A stretch of DNA of 64,000 nucleotides from Pelodictyon luteolum (GTDB lineage Bacteria > Bacteroidota > Chlorobiia > Chlorobiales > Chlorobiaceae): positions 1 through 64,000 of the forward strand of contig DYNE01000009.1 of the NCBI GenBank assembly GCA_020721225.1, written 5' to 3'. This document shows, piece by piece, positions 8,583 through 17,518 of this stretch (position 1 is its first letter; the number at the start of each line of letters is the position of its first letter). Under the pieces are notes generated by a model, which was given only the letters and a program-made list of their open reading frames with translations, was not told where the DNA came from and did not search any database. The translations under genes and the position numbers were made by a program.

Positions 8583-9308
8583 ATGTCGGAGAAGCAAATC
8601 ATCATTGTTGAAGACGACCGGGATTTCCGTGAGAGTATTATGGAGTATCTGGTACTTGCGGGGTTTGATGTCACGGGAGTCACTTCAGCCCTGGAATTCT
8701 ATCAGAAAATCGCTCAGGATCGTTTTCTCCTGGTGATTCTCGATATAGCACTGCCGGACCAGGATGGCCTTGTGCTTGCTGAATACGTCCGTAAAAACAC
8801 TGAGATGCGCATTATCATGCTGACTGCGCAATCATCCCAGAAAAGCAAAATCGTCGCTTATGAGTCCGGAGCGGATCTCTACCTGACGAAACCGGTTGAT
8901 TTCCCTGAATTGCTCGCATCTATCACCAGTATTCTGGGGCGCCTCAGCAACTCGCACTCCGGCGAACAGGGTGAGGAAAGGACAGAATACGAATCTAATC
9001 AGGAAATTAAGCCCTGGGAGCTGTCAAGAAAGGAGTGGGCTCTCTTTACGCCGGATGGGGATAAAATAATTCTGACGGCAAAAGAATTCGATTTCATTGA
9101 AAAGCTGGCCTCCTGCCCTCTGAGAGTGGTTGATCGCGAAGAACTTCTGAAAGCTCTCGATTACGAAAATACCTCATCAGGTAACCGCTCGCTTGACGCG
9201 CTTGTACATCGCATGCGAAGAAAAAAAGAAATCAGCGAACTCTACATCCCCATAAAAACCTCACACGGCTCAGGATACAGTTTTTCCGCACCGATCATCA
9301 TGGCATAA
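8583..9308 (+). CDS. OmpR/PhoB-type response regulator
   Basis: This protein of about 241 residues has an N-terminal receiver domain (IIIVEDDRDF acidic pair; phospho-acceptor Asp in VILDIALPDQDG; Lys in LTKPVDFPE) and a C-terminal winged-helix DNA-binding domain (LTAKEFDFIEKLAS through GSGYSF). It is the partner of the preceding kinase. ATG 8583 was chosen; GTG 8577, two codons earlier in frame, is possible, and neither has a strong ribosome binding site. Targets are not evident. The adjacent pigment module is one candidate by position only. Confidence 0.92.
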   Translation: MSEKQIIIVEDDRDFRESIMEYLVLAGFDVTGVTSALEFYQKIAQDRFLLVILDIALPDQDGLVLAEYVRKNTEMRIIMLTAQSSQKSKIVAYESGADLYLTKPVDFPELLASITSILGRLSNSHSGEQGEERTEYESNQEIKPWELSRKEWALFTPDGDKIILTAKEFDFIEKLASCPLRVVDREELLKALDYENTSSGNRSLDALVHRMRRKKEISELYIPIKTSHGSGYSFSAPIIMA

Positions 9309-9358
9309 GCATAAATCTCCGGCTCTCTTTTCGGCGATATTTTCACCTGATCCGAAAC

Positions 9359-9414
9359 GAAAAAATGCCTGAGGGCGCTATATCTTCAGAGATGTAGCAC
9401 CGTCAGGCATTTTC
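9359..9414. terminator. Bidirectional intrinsic terminator
   Basis: AAAAATGCCTGA at 9361-9372 pairs with TCAGGCATTTT at 9403-9413. An inner stem GCTATATCT/AGATGTAGC extends it. It has A-tracts and T-tracts on both sides and lies between the convergent response regulator (+) and WD40 gene (-), so it should stop transcription from both directions. Confidence 0.85.
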
Positions 9415-9455
9415 AGATAAAACTTCTCAAACGCCAACCTGTCAGAAACACTTTC

Positions 9456-10406
9456 TTACTTAATTCCCCAGAGCTTGATCTTGAAGTCGTCGCTGCCGCT
9501 GGCGATAACCCGACCGTCAGGTGAAATATCGACCGACTGAACCTCATGGGTGTGACCCCGGTAGGTGTGCAGAAGCGCGCCGCTTTTGACATCCCAAAGC
9601 CTGACCGACTCGTCGTTGGCCGCGCTTGCGACTGCCGAACCGTCGGGGTTGAAGCAGACACTGCGGACACCATCCTCATGACCGATGAGCACTTTCAGGA
9701 TTTCACCTGTGGCCGCATCAAGAATTTTCACCTTCGCATCGCGTCCGCAAAAAGCGATGCGGCTGTCGTCGGGGCTGAAAACAACGGCGTGGGAGAGGGT
9801 ATCGCCGGTCTGATAGTTTGCGATATTTTTTCCGGATGCGACATCCCAGATTTTAATGACCGGCTCTTCGCCGCAACTTGCGATTTTTTTGCCGTCGTGA
9901 CTCCAGGCAAGGCATTCGATATACGATTTATGTCCGAGAAAACGTGCGGTTTCCCTTCCGGTCTCCACATCCCAGAGACGGATGGTGGTGTCCCTTGAAC
10001 AGCTTGCAAGCACCCTGCTGTCAGGGCTGAAAGCAACCATGCGCACGGCAGTATCGTGCCCTTTGCATACATGGACACAATTGCCGGTCCCAGGATCCCA
10101 GATTCTGACCGTACTGTCGGTACTGCCGCTGGCCAGCCATCTGCCGTCACGACTGTAATCGATACACTCCACCCATGTTTCGTGACCTTTCATGGTATGA
10201 AGCGGCTTGCCTGTCGCCACGTCCCAGAGCATCACCAGTTCATCGAACCCTCCGCTTACCAGTTTTGTGCCGTCGGCGTTGAATTTAACCCCGAGCACCC
10301 TGTCCTGGTGGCCTTCCATGGTCTTGATAAGATTGACATCCTCCTGCACTTTCGGACGTTTCAGCTCGACTTCTTTTTTACCGAATACTTTTGATAAGAA
10401 CCCCAT
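9456..10406 (-). CDS. WD40 repeat beta-propeller protein
   Basis: This 316-residue protein has a short basic N-terminus (MGFLSKVFGKKE) followed by seven WD40 units of about 42 residues that fill the rest, enough for one closed seven-bladed propeller. Each blade shows the GH...FSPDG...LASGS-D-TIRLWD signature. There is no kinase or protease domain attached and no signal peptide, so it is probably a cytoplasmic protein-interaction scaffold. It is a single gene, separated from cruC by about 130 bp. Function unknown beyond the fold. Confidence 0.93.
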   Translation of the reverse strand: MGFLSKVFGKKEVELKRPKVQEDVNLIKTMEGHQDRVLGVKFNADGTKLVSGGFDELVMLWDVATGKPLHTMKGHETWVECIDYSRDGRWLASGSTDSTVRIWDPGTGNCVHVCKGHDTAVRMVAFSPDSRVLASCSRDTTIRLWDVETGRETARFLGHKSYIECLAWSHDGKKIASCGEEPVIKIWDVASGKNIANYQTGDTLSHAVVFSPDDSRIAFCGRDAKVKILDAATGEILKVLIGHEDGVRSVCFNPDGSAVASAANDESVRLWDVKSGALLHTYRGHTHEVQSVDISPDGRVIASGSDDFKIKLWGIK

Positions 10407-10538
10407 GATTGTTAATCCTGTTTGAAATATGAGATACAGCTTATCCCATAATTTAAGAAAAATTTATAACCTTCCCCGAAGATCAGGTAAAGGGACAAAA
10501 AAGAGCGGCAAGGTTGCCCACAACCCACCGCCCACGGC

Positions 10539-11699
10539 CTACTGCCTGCTGCCTCCAAATTGATAATGCCTCCCTTTCCATTGCGGCCCTTTTCCGAACC
10601 GGGTAATCGCAAAAGAGTTCAGCGCAATGGCTATGAGCGCCAGCTGGGAAAGGGCGTGTAAAAGCGCAAAAGCTGCCGGTTGATGGAACCTGTCGGCAAT
10701 AAGCAACCTGCAGAAAAGAGCTGTCGCGATCTGCAGAAACGGCAGAACAAAGAGGGATGCGCTGAAATCACCTGACAGGAGGGCTGCCGTAAGGAAGCCG
10801 TAAGGAAGCACATGAAAAGCAAGGGTCAGAACCACAAGAGAAAACAACCCGAAGGAACGATAACCGAGTCCAGCAAAGAGGTTTTTCGAAAAACCCCGGA
10901 TGATTTCGCCTGGCGAACGGTACATCCTGCAGCTCAGGGCATCGATGCCGTTGTAAACAGCGACGCGGCCACCCGCTTTTTTCACCTCCCTGCAGAGCCA
11001 TACATCCTCGACTATGGCTGCTTTCACGGCCCGGTGCCCACCGATATTCCGGTAGATCTCCCGTCGAAAAAGCATGAACTGGCCAATAGCCGAACAGAAA
11101 ACGCTCTTTGGCGATGTCCGCACAAAACGGAGCGGCAGATAGCACATGAGAATGAAATAAACCAGTGGAATAACCAGTTTTTCCAGAAATCCCGCCATCT
11201 CCTGATAGGGGGTAAGGGTGAGCATATCCGCTTTGGAGGCGTACAGGGCTGCAACCGAACGACTGATCACTGCCGGTTTGTGAAGGGTATCGGCATCGGT
11301 GAAAAGCAGAAGCTCGCCGCCACCGAGATCGCCAAGCTGACGGCAGGCCCATGCTTTGCCGTGCCATCCTTCGGGAAGCGGTTCCCCCTGTACAATTCGA
11401 AGCCGCGAACCTGAAGAGGCTTCAAGACGCCGAAGAATCTCCAGCGTACGGTCTTCCGAACTGTCGTCCAGCACAACCACTTCGTACCGGGGATAGTCCT
11501 GTGCAAGCAGAGACAGCACACATGCTTCGATGACATGCTCTTCGTTTCTGGCCGGAACCAGAACGGAAACGTACGGCCTGTCGCCGGAATCGTCGGACGA
11601 ATCGGGAAGGGAGTGAAGTTCGGCGAGGTTGAAAAGCAGAATACCGGTAAAAACCAGCAGCGACAGTAAAACAATAACCTGATAAGAGAGAAGCAGCAT
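10539..11699 (-). CDS. cruC: Chlorobactene glycosyltransferase (CruC-type family 2)
   Basis: This 386-residue family 2 glycosyltransferase has an N-terminal membrane helix (about 3-24), a catalytic domain with VLVPARNEE, LDDSSEDRT and the DxD motif in LFTDADTLH, an acceptor-side ED in IVEDVWLC, and three or more C-terminal hydrophobic helices. CruC adds glucose to hydroxylated chlorobactene in green sulfur bacteria. The location close to hisG, the LpxH-like gene, the tail-alcohol kinase and bchK agrees with the cruC neighbourhood I recall from Chlorobaculum tepidum. It is transcribed after a terminator that closes the hisG unit, so it probably has its own promoter. A related carotenoid or lipid glycosyltransferase is the alternative. 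Confidence 0.75.
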   Translation of the reverse strand: MLLLSYQVIVLLSLLVFTGILLFNLAELHSLPDSSDDSGDRPYVSVLVPARNEEHVIEACVLSLLAQDYPRYEVVVLDDSSEDRTLEILRRLEASSGSRLRIVQGEPLPEGWHGKAWACRQLGDLGGGELLLFTDADTLHKPAVISRSVAALYASKADMLTLTPYQEMAGFLEKLVIPLVYFILMCYLPLRFVRTSPKSVFCSAIGQFMLFRREIYRNIGGHRAVKAAIVEDVWLCREVKKAGGRVAVYNGIDALSCRMYRSPGEIIRGFSKNLFAGLGYRSFGLFSLVVLTLAFHVLPYGFLTAALLSGDFSASLFVLPFLQIATALFCRLLIADRFHQPAAFALLHALSQLALIAIALNSFAITRFGKGPQWKGRHYQFGGSRQ

Positions 11700-11713
11700 G
11701 ATGAATCATAAAA

Positions 11714-11741
11714 AAAGGCTGCCGTTCAAGCAAAGGCAGCC
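11714..11741 (-). terminator. Intrinsic terminator after hisG
   Basis: Read on the - strand, GGGCTGCC pairs with GGCAGCC around a short loop and is followed directly by TTTTTT. It lies 30 bp beyond the hisG stop and 15 bp before the cruC start, separating the two transcription units. Confidence 0.8.
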
Positions 11742-11770
11742 CTTGTTCTCATAAAAGCCGGAAAACCGTC

Positions 11771-12649
11771 TCAGTCGATCAGTTTATTGATATCGTACTC
11801 GAAAATGCCTTCTGCGCCGGCGCGTTTCAGCTCGGGAATAAGCTTGCGGACGATTTTTTCGGTCACGATCACCTCGAGCGCAACCCAGCCCTCATCGGCA
11901 AGATGCGAAACGGTCGGCTGGCGAAGTGCCGGAATAATGGAAAGAACGGCATCGAGCGAGGCCTTCGGGGTGTTCATCTTCAGTCCGACTTTTCCCTGGG
12001 CGTTGATGGCTCCCTGCAGCAGCATGGCCATGCTCTCGATCTTCTCCCGCTTCCACGGATCGTTCCAGGACGCCTTGTTGGCAATGAGTTTTGTATTCGA
12101 CTCAAGGATGGTATCGACAATCCTGAGCTTGTTGGCCCTGAGCGACGAACCGGTTTCGGTTACCTCGACAATGGCATCGGCGAGATCGGGAGGTTTCACT
12201 TCGGTAGCGCCCCAACTGAACTCAACCGAGGCGTTGACGCCGTGCTTTGCCAGATATTTTTTTGTGATGTTGACGACTTCCGTTGCGATGTGCTTCCCTT
12301 CAAGATCCTTTACCGAATTGATCGATGAGCTTTCAGGAACGGCAAGCACCCAGCGTACGGGACGCATGGATGCTTTTGAATAAACCAGATCGGCAACCTC
12401 CACCACTTCGGCGTCGGTCTCGATAATCCAGTCCTTGCCGGTCAGACCGACATCGAAAGCGCCGAGTTCCACATAATGAGCCATTTCCTGTGCTCGAATA
12501 AGGATGGCTTCAAGCTCATCATCATCTATAGATGGAAAATAAGAACGGCTTTGAACGGAAAAATGAAAGCCTGCATGTGCGAAAAGATCGAGGGTGGAAT
12601 CCTGCAGACTGCCTTTCGGCAAACCAAGCTTCAGTACGGGATTACTCAT
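11771..12649 (-). CDS. hisG: ATP phosphoribosyltransferase, long form
   Basis: This 292-residue enzyme catalyses the first step of histidine biosynthesis, joining ATP and PRPP. It is the long type with an extra C-terminal ACT-like regulatory domain (about 215-292), so it does not need HisZ. Typical features are [11 protein letters not shown] at the N-terminus, VGLTGKDW, and the PRPP-binding region [13 protein letters not shown]. It lies 21 bp after the LpxH-like gene at the end of a bchK-kinase-phosphoesterase-hisG run. No other his gene is in the window. Histidine feedback through the C-terminal domain is expected from the family. Confidence 0.95.
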   Translation of the reverse strand: MSNPVLKLGLPKGSLQDSTLDLFAHAGFHFSVQSRSYFPSIDDDELEAILIRAQEMAHYVELGAFDVGLTGKDWIIETDAEVVEVADLVYSKASMRPVRWVLAVPESSSINSVKDLEGKHIATEVVNITKKYLAKHGVNASVEFSWGATEVKPPDLADAIVEVTETGSSLRANKLRIVDTILESNTKLIANKASWNDPWKREKIESMAMLLQGAINAQGKVGLKMNTPKASLDAVLSIIPALRQPTVSHLADEGWVALEVIVTEKIVRKLIPELKRAGAEGIFEYDINKLID

Positions 12650-12670
12650 ATCGGAAATAAGCGATTGTAA

Positions 12671-13429
12671 TTAACGTTGGAGTTCCTTTAGTTGAAACTC
12701 ACCATGCATAAACACACCATAAGGATATCTGCCGTCGATCCAGGTACCAAGATTGATATACCGGCTTTTACCGTTCGCAAGCTGATGCACTCCTTTTGCA
12801 TGATTGTGTCCGCAAACAAAATAATCAAATTCTCTTTCTGCGGCCATCGATTCTGCATAATTTAACAAACGATTCGATTCCTTTGGAATATCGACCGGTT
12901 TATGATGACGGCTCAGGTAGGAGAGTCGCTTCATAAGGGCTAAGGCCAGATCGGCATGAAAGGCGGTCAAAAGGGCGAGATTGAATCGATTCCTGACAAA
13001 ACGCGCAAAAAACTTGTACCCGAGGTCGCCTTCTCCCAGTCCGTCGCCATGCGCATAAAGAAACTTCCGACCGGCATATTCGAAACTGTTCATCCCGTAA
13101 CGGGTACGGATCCCGAGTTCGCGTTCGAAAAAGCTGCCAAGATAAAAATCATGGTTTCCCGCCACATAGAACACTTCGACATCGCTGCGCACAAGATCTG
13201 AAAGAAGACAGATCAATCTGCTGAACCCTTTCGGAATGACATGGCGAAACTCCATCCAGTAATCAAGAATATCTCCGAGCATGTAGAGCGAACTCCCGTC
13301 CTGCTTTATCCGGGTAAAAAGCCGTTCGAGCCCATCGAGTTTCAGGCGCTCCTCTTCCTCGCTCTGAAGCCCGAAGTGTATATCGCTGATAAAGTAGATC
13401 CCGTGTTTATTCTTATTACTGACGGCCAT
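12671..13429 (-). CDS. UDP-2,3-diacylglucosamine hydrolase-like metallophosphoesterase
   Basis: This 252-residue protein has the calcineurin-like metallophosphoesterase motifs SDIHFG, LGDILDYW, GNHDFY, HGDG and GHNHAKG. LpxH removes UMP from UDP-diacylglucosamine in lipid A synthesis, and the size and motif spacing agree with that family. It follows the kinase gene by 3 bp, which suggests translational coupling. The lipid A gene lpxA is elsewhere in this window. Other membrane-associated pyrophosphatase activities cannot be excluded. Confidence 0.85.
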   Translation of the reverse strand: MAVSNKNKHGIYFISDIHFGLQSEEEERLKLDGLERLFTRIKQDGSSLYMLGDILDYWMEFRHVIPKGFSRLICLLSDLVRSDVEVFYVAGNHDFYLGSFFERELGIRTRYGMNSFEYAGRKFLYAHGDGLGEGDLGYKFFARFVRNRFNLALLTAFHADLALALMKRLSYLSRHHKPVDIPKESNRLLNYAESMAAEREFDYFVCGHNHAKGVHQLANGKSRYINLGTWIDGRYPYGVFMHGEFQLKELQR

Positions 13430-13432
13430 GTA

Positions 13433-14146
13433 TCATAAGAACTGTGCGGCAAGAACAACCGCTGCAGGAATGGTAAGATTATCAACCTCTTTGGGGCTCA
13501 TCCCCTCGACTGCCGTTGCAATCAGAGCTATCAGCAGAATTTTTCCGGCATCGAAAGTCTCCGGAACGATCAAGGAAACAAAAAACAATCCGGCAGCCGC
13601 GCTTCCGACAAGAAACGCAAGACTGCCTTCAACACTCTTGTCGCTGAGAATCCGGTATTTCATTTTTCCGTAACGGGTGCCGATTACAGGAGCAAGGCCG
13701 TCGCCCCACCCAAGCATGGCCATGGCCAGAACCCCTTCGAAAGTCTTGTAGTAGAGTGTCCCGCAAAGCATGGCAACCAGCACAAAATAGAGCGTTCCTT
13801 TGAGCAATTCCCGTTTATCGCCGGTACGGGTCATGGTCTTTACCGCCTGATCGTCGTCAGCGGCAAACAGTCCTTTCTGGATCAGAAGAATGGTCCAGAC
13901 AGCGAAAACAGTAATATTCAGATACTGCGACCAGTGGCCGTCGATAAAAAGAGGCAGAAAAACGATTGCCGAACCGGCACAGATATGGGTTATTTTTCTG
14001 CTGATGTCTCGAGGCAAGCCGTGGTTGGTCACCAGATAGTCCATAAGGGGAGGAACGCTGAACACATAGACAAAGGTCAGCAGAGTAACCAGCGCATTAT
14101 GCCAGACGACTGGAAGAGAAAAGAAGGTAGCCTGAAGCATGATCAT
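13433..14146 (-). CDS. Phytol/farnesol kinase-like integral membrane protein (VTE5/dolichol kinase family)
   Basis: This 237-residue protein is mostly hydrophobic, with six or seven membrane helices. It contains a short cytoplasmic motif typical of CTP-dependent polyprenol kinases: GWGDGLAPVIGTRYGK, followed by KSVEGSLA at about 165-200. Family members phosphorylate phytol, farnesol or dolichol. Directly downstream of bchK, which consumes an isoprenoid diphosphate, it could recycle free farnesol or phytol for pigment esterification. This is inferred from family and position. It starts at MIM at 14146; the second Met is equally possible. Confidence 0.8.
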   Translation of the reverse strand: MIMLQATFFSLPVVWHNALVTLLTFVYVFSVPPLMDYLVTNHGLPRDISRKITHICAGSAIVFLPLFIDGHWSQYLNITVFAVWTILLIQKGLFAADDDQAVKTMTRTGDKRELLKGTLYFVLVAMLCGTLYYKTFEGVLAMAMLGWGDGLAPVIGTRYGKMKYRILSDKSVEGSLAFLVGSAAAGLFFVSLIVPETFDAGKILLIALIATAVEGMSPKEVDNLTIPAAVVLAAQFL

Positions 14147-14304
14147 GGGACATCAGTGATTAAGGTTTATGAAAGTTCGTCTCACTGTATTAAAAGAAAA
14201 GAACAGCACAATCGATCCATCAACTTTCAGGGATGCGGCAATAACTTCCCTTCCATCAGCATCATCCGGCCCTTTTCGACCGAGAGGATGCCTTGTAACT
14301 CCTC

Positions 14305-15306
14305 TCACATGTATTTCGCGCCGATCATACCGGCCACAATCAGGTTGTTCAGAAGAAAGAGAATATTGTTGGCGACCTGATATCGGAGAAAGGCATTGTG
14401 CTCCTGCACCTCGCTTTTCCCTATCGCATTGCCGAATCCGTCCTCGACGGTGCCTTTCATGAAGGATATACTGCTTTTCGGATCGCGCAGCAACTGTATC
14501 TGAATGACGATGTTCAACGCAAGACCTATCAGCACCAGCACGATCGCTACCGTGAACCCCCAGCTCCAGGCGAGCCAGGCAAGCACGGCAAACACAAGGT
14601 CAATGATGATAAACGAAACCAGAAACGTATTTCTGGACCCGATCATGACCGCCAGAGATTTAAGCCCGCCCTCCTTGTCTCCTTCGACAGACTTGAAATC
14701 GTTCATGATGATGAGCGCTATGGCCATGAAGAAGTTCAGGCCTGCAAGCCAGATCACTTCGGGACGTATTTCGCTGAACAGGGCATTAGCCGATAAAAAC
14801 GTAACGAAACTGTACGAAAACCCTACCGCCGGAGCGGAAGTAACGATATTTTTCTTGAGCTTGAGAGGAGGAGCGGAGTATATGTAGGCAATAACAAGCG
14901 CAGTCAGAATCGAAACGATAATAACCGTACCCCGAACGCCGCCGATATGCAGACCGAGAAAAACGCCCAGACCGATGGCAAGCAGCAGAACGACGACACT
15001 GTTCCAGAGCGCTTCCTGTATGCTCAGGCGACCTGAGGGAATAGGGCGTGTAGGCTCGTTGACGCGATCGAGTTCGAGATCGAAATAATCGTTGACAGAT
15101 TGGCTGAAACCGGTTCCAAGCGGGCCGTAAAGCAGAAAGATCGATGCAAGCAGAAGATAATCGTGAAGGGTTGGCTGCATGGCCCCCGATGCCATAACAC
15201 CGCCGGCGAGACAGGGAAAAACGCTGATCCAGGTTACCGGATCAAGCAGTTCGAGATGGGCCCTGAGTTTATCGATAAATCCAGGTCGTCGTACGGCAAC
15301 TGACAT
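14305..15306 (-). CDS. bchK: Bacteriochlorophyll c synthase
   Basis: This 333-residue UbiA-family membrane prenyltransferase has the motif NDYFDLELDRVNEPTRPIPSG at about 71-91 and NDFKSVEGD at about 210. It esterifies bacteriochlorophyllide c/d/e with farnesyl diphosphate to give the chlorosome pigments. The gene order bchK, tail-alcohol kinase, LpxH-like, hisG, cruC supports this copy as the primary BchK. A second, highly similar copy lies at 4178-5197. About 160 bp without a clear gene separate it from the kinase, so co-transcription is plausible but not proven. Confidence 0.9.
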   Translation of the reverse strand: MSVAVRRPGFIDKLRAHLELLDPVTWISVFPCLAGGVMASGAMQPTLHDYLLLASIFLLYGPLGTGFSQSVNDYFDLELDRVNEPTRPIPSGRLSIQEALWNSVVVLLLAIGLGVFLGLHIGGVRGTVIIVSILTALVIAYIYSAPPLKLKKNIVTSAPAVGFSYSFVTFLSANALFSEIRPEVIWLAGLNFFMAIALIIMNDFKSVEGDKEGGLKSLAVMIGSRNTFLVSFIIIDLVFAVLAWLAWSWGFTVAIVLVLIGLALNIVIQIQLLRDPKSSISFMKGTVEDGFGNAIGKSEVQEHNAFLRYQVANNILFLLNNLIVAGMIGAKYM

Positions 15307-15429
15307 GCTGTTCGTTCGTTAAATGATACTTTCACTGAAATTTAAATTTACAAATCGATGTTAAGATAAAAAAACTCCTGAATGCAGATAAGGTTTTTAT
15401 CTGCCGATATTGTTTCATGGGATCCGATT

Positions 15430-16758
15430 TCAATGCAAATTCTCTGCTGCCCGACCGATAAGCGTCGCCGAAGTCGATCCGGTAATCATAACCCTGACCA
15501 TATCTCCGGGTTGATAAATGCCCCGGTCGAACACGACAACGCGGTTGCCGCCTGTTCTTCCCATAAGCTGATCGGAAGAACGACGACTTTCCGATTCGAC
15601 AAGAACTTCAACGACAGAACCAAGCTCCCGGCAAAGCAGCTCCGCTGAAATACCATTCTGCAGGTCGATAATCTCCTGCAGCCGCTGTTTTTTAACCTCT
15701 TCGGGCACATCATCGGGCATGGTTCGGGCAGCAAGTGTTCCCGGTCTGACGGAATAGTAAAACATGAATGCCGAATCGAAACGGACTTCGCGCATCAGCT
15801 CGAGCGTTTGGCAATGATCGGCGTCACTTTCGCCGCAAAAGCCCGCGATAAGATCGGTGGAAAGCGATATACCGGGAATCCGTTCGCGGAGATGCTCTAT
15901 TTTATTACGGTAATCCTCGATGTCGTGCCCTCTGTTCATCCGGACAAGCATACGCGTCGAACCGGACTGTACCGGCAGATGAAGATGATTGCAGATATTC
16001 GGCCTCGACGCCATCGTATCCACAAGCGAATGCGACATATCCTTCGGATGGGAAGTAGTAAACCGTATGCGAGTTTCGGGAGCTTCCCGGCTGACTGCGT
16101 CGAGCAACCTGGAAAAATCGGCGCCGGATTGAGGATCATGGTATGAATTGACATTCTGACCGAGCAGCGTTATCTCTCTGCAGCCGCCTTCGGCAAGCGC
16201 ACGAACCTCATCGAGAACAGAACCGAACGGATGACTGCGCTCACGTCCTCTGGTGAATGGAACGACGCAGAATGCACACATGTTGTTGCAGCCCCGCATA
16301 ATCGGCACAAAAGCGGTGAGCGATTGCGTTCTTGCCTGTCTGACCCCATCATAGGTCTCGAAAGGATTGAAATCCAGCCGTGCCGCCCGGCCTTTTCCGG
16401 CCTCGGCAATCAGTCCGGGAAGAACGCGATAGGTGTCGGGGCCCGCAAGAAAATCGATCACGGGAAAAACGGTAAACAGCTCTTCCCGGCGATACTGGGG
16501 AATACAGCCGGTGAGACCGACGAGCAGTTCGGGGCACTTTCTCTTGAACCCTTTCACATGCTGAAGGTAGTGGGCGATGCGTTCAACGGCGTTCTCCCGG
16601 ACCGCACAGGTATTGAGCATAATGATGCCCGCCTCCTCTTCCGAAGAGGCCTGCTCATATCCCTCTTTTTCCAGCAGCGCCGTAATAATGCCGCTGTCGG
16701 CCTGATTCATCTGGCATCCGAAGGTATGGATATAGAATTTTCTGCGAGCTCTCGGCAT
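15430..16758 (-). CDS. miaB: tRNA-2-methylthio-N6-dimethylallyladenosine synthase
   Basis: This 442-residue methylthiotransferase adds a methylthio group to i6A37 of tRNA. It has an N-terminal UPF0004 domain (TFGCQMN, LNTCAVRE, LTGC cysteines) holding one Fe-S cluster, a radical SAM core with CNNMCAFC, and a C-terminal TRAM domain (VEVLVES to the end). The start at 16758 (MPRARRKFYIHTFGCQMN) matches the family. Upstream in-frame codons would cross the terminator of the preceding nifU unit, so a longer start is unlikely. Confidence 0.95.
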   Translation of the reverse strand: MPRARRKFYIHTFGCQMNQADSGIITALLEKEGYEQASSEEEAGIIMLNTCAVRENAVERIAHYLQHVKGFKRKCPELLVGLTGCIPQYRREELFTVFPVIDFLAGPDTYRVLPGLIAEAGKGRAARLDFNPFETYDGVRQARTQSLTAFVPIMRGCNNMCAFCVVPFTRGRERSHPFGSVLDEVRALAEGGCREITLLGQNVNSYHDPQSGADFSRLLDAVSREAPETRIRFTTSHPKDMSHSLVDTMASRPNICNHLHLPVQSGSTRMLVRMNRGHDIEDYRNKIEHLRERIPGISLSTDLIAGFCGESDADHCQTLELMREVRFDSAFMFYYSVRPGTLAARTMPDDVPEEVKKQRLQEIIDLQNGISAELLCRELGSVVEVLVESESRRSSDQLMGRTGGNRVVVFDRGIYQPGDMVRVMITGSTSATLIGRAAENLH

Positions 16759-16808
16759 CGTTACGGGTTGTCTTCTGCTCTGAAGCGGAATCTTCGGCAG
16801 GAATGGCT

Positions 16809-16846
16809 TTAAAAAAACCGGGCACAACCATCTGCGCCCGGTTATG
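16809..16846 (-). terminator. Intrinsic terminator after nifU
   Basis: On the - strand AACCGGGC (16842-16835) pairs with GCCCGGTT (16824-16817) and is followed by a run of seven T. It lies between the nifU stop and the miaB start and ends the cysK-nifS-nifU transcription unit. Confidence 0.85.
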
Positions 16847-16906
16847 GATCAGCTACCCTCCCGGGCAGTAAATAAATATACCGCCGGTCAGCGAATCGGG
16901 GACGGT

Positions 16907-17518
16907 TCAGGCTCCGAAATGAATATGCTTGAACTTCTCAAGCAGCACTTCCGCCTCATCCTTGCACTGTCCGCAAACCGTTCCGAGCTTTGTGTGCTCC
17001 TGCAGTTCGAAATAGGTGCGAGCCCCTTTGAGAACGGCCTCTTCGATATCATGATCGGTGATGCTCATGCACTGGCATATCGTCTTCGCCTGCTCCTGCT
17101 TCACCTTGTCATCCATGCCGTTACGAACGTAGTAATTGTTGATGGCAGCTCGAAGAGCCTTGTCTCCCAGCACCGAACAGTGAATTTTATTATCCGGCAG
17201 TCCACCGAGTTCCTGGGCAACCTCTTTGGGAGAGATGTGAAACGCCTGATCGAGCGTTTTACCTTTCACCATTTCAGAAAGAATCGAAGTACTCGCTATC
17301 GCGCTTGCGCAACCGTAGGTTTTCCACTGACAGTCGGTAATAACTTCGGTATCCCTGTCAACCTTAATGACCACCATCATCTGATCGCCGCACTGCAGAT
17401 TGCCTTCCATCCCGACACCGTCGAATTCATCGGTATTTTCGCCCTGCATGATATTTTTAGGGCTCATGAAATGTTCCTTCAGCTTTTCGGTATATGCCCA
17501 CTCACCTGCTTGCAGCAT
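16907..17518 (-). CDS. nifU: NifU-like Fe-S scaffold with BFD-type [2Fe-2S] domain
   Basis: This 203-residue protein has an N-terminal IscU-type scaffold domain (about 9-130) with cluster-assembly cysteines C43, C70 and C114, followed by a BFD-like [2Fe-2S] domain (about 145-195) with C148, C150, C182 and C185. The C-terminal Nfu domain of classical NifU is absent, so it is a two-domain form. It overlaps the 3' end of nifS by 17 bp and has an AAAGGAGG ribosome binding site inside the nifS end, indicating coupled translation. It probably serves general and nitrogenase or photosynthetic Fe-S assembly; no nif structural genes are near. Confidence 0.93.
   Translation of the reverse strand: MLQAGEWAYTEKLKEHFMSPKNIMQGENTDEFDGVGMEGNLQCGDQMMVVIKVDRDTEVITDCQWKTYGCASAIASTSILSEMVKGKTLDQAFHISPKEVAQELGGLPDNKIHCSVLGDKALRAAINNYYVRNGMDDKVKQEQAKTICQCMSITDHDIEEAVLKGARTYFELQEHTKLGTVCGQCKDEAEVLLEKFKHIHFGA

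Noticed and set aside
15384-15415. Hairpin GCAGATAA/TTATCTGC after miaB as a terminator
   Set aside because: The stem is AT-rich and the T-run is about ten bases away from it, so it is too weak to call.
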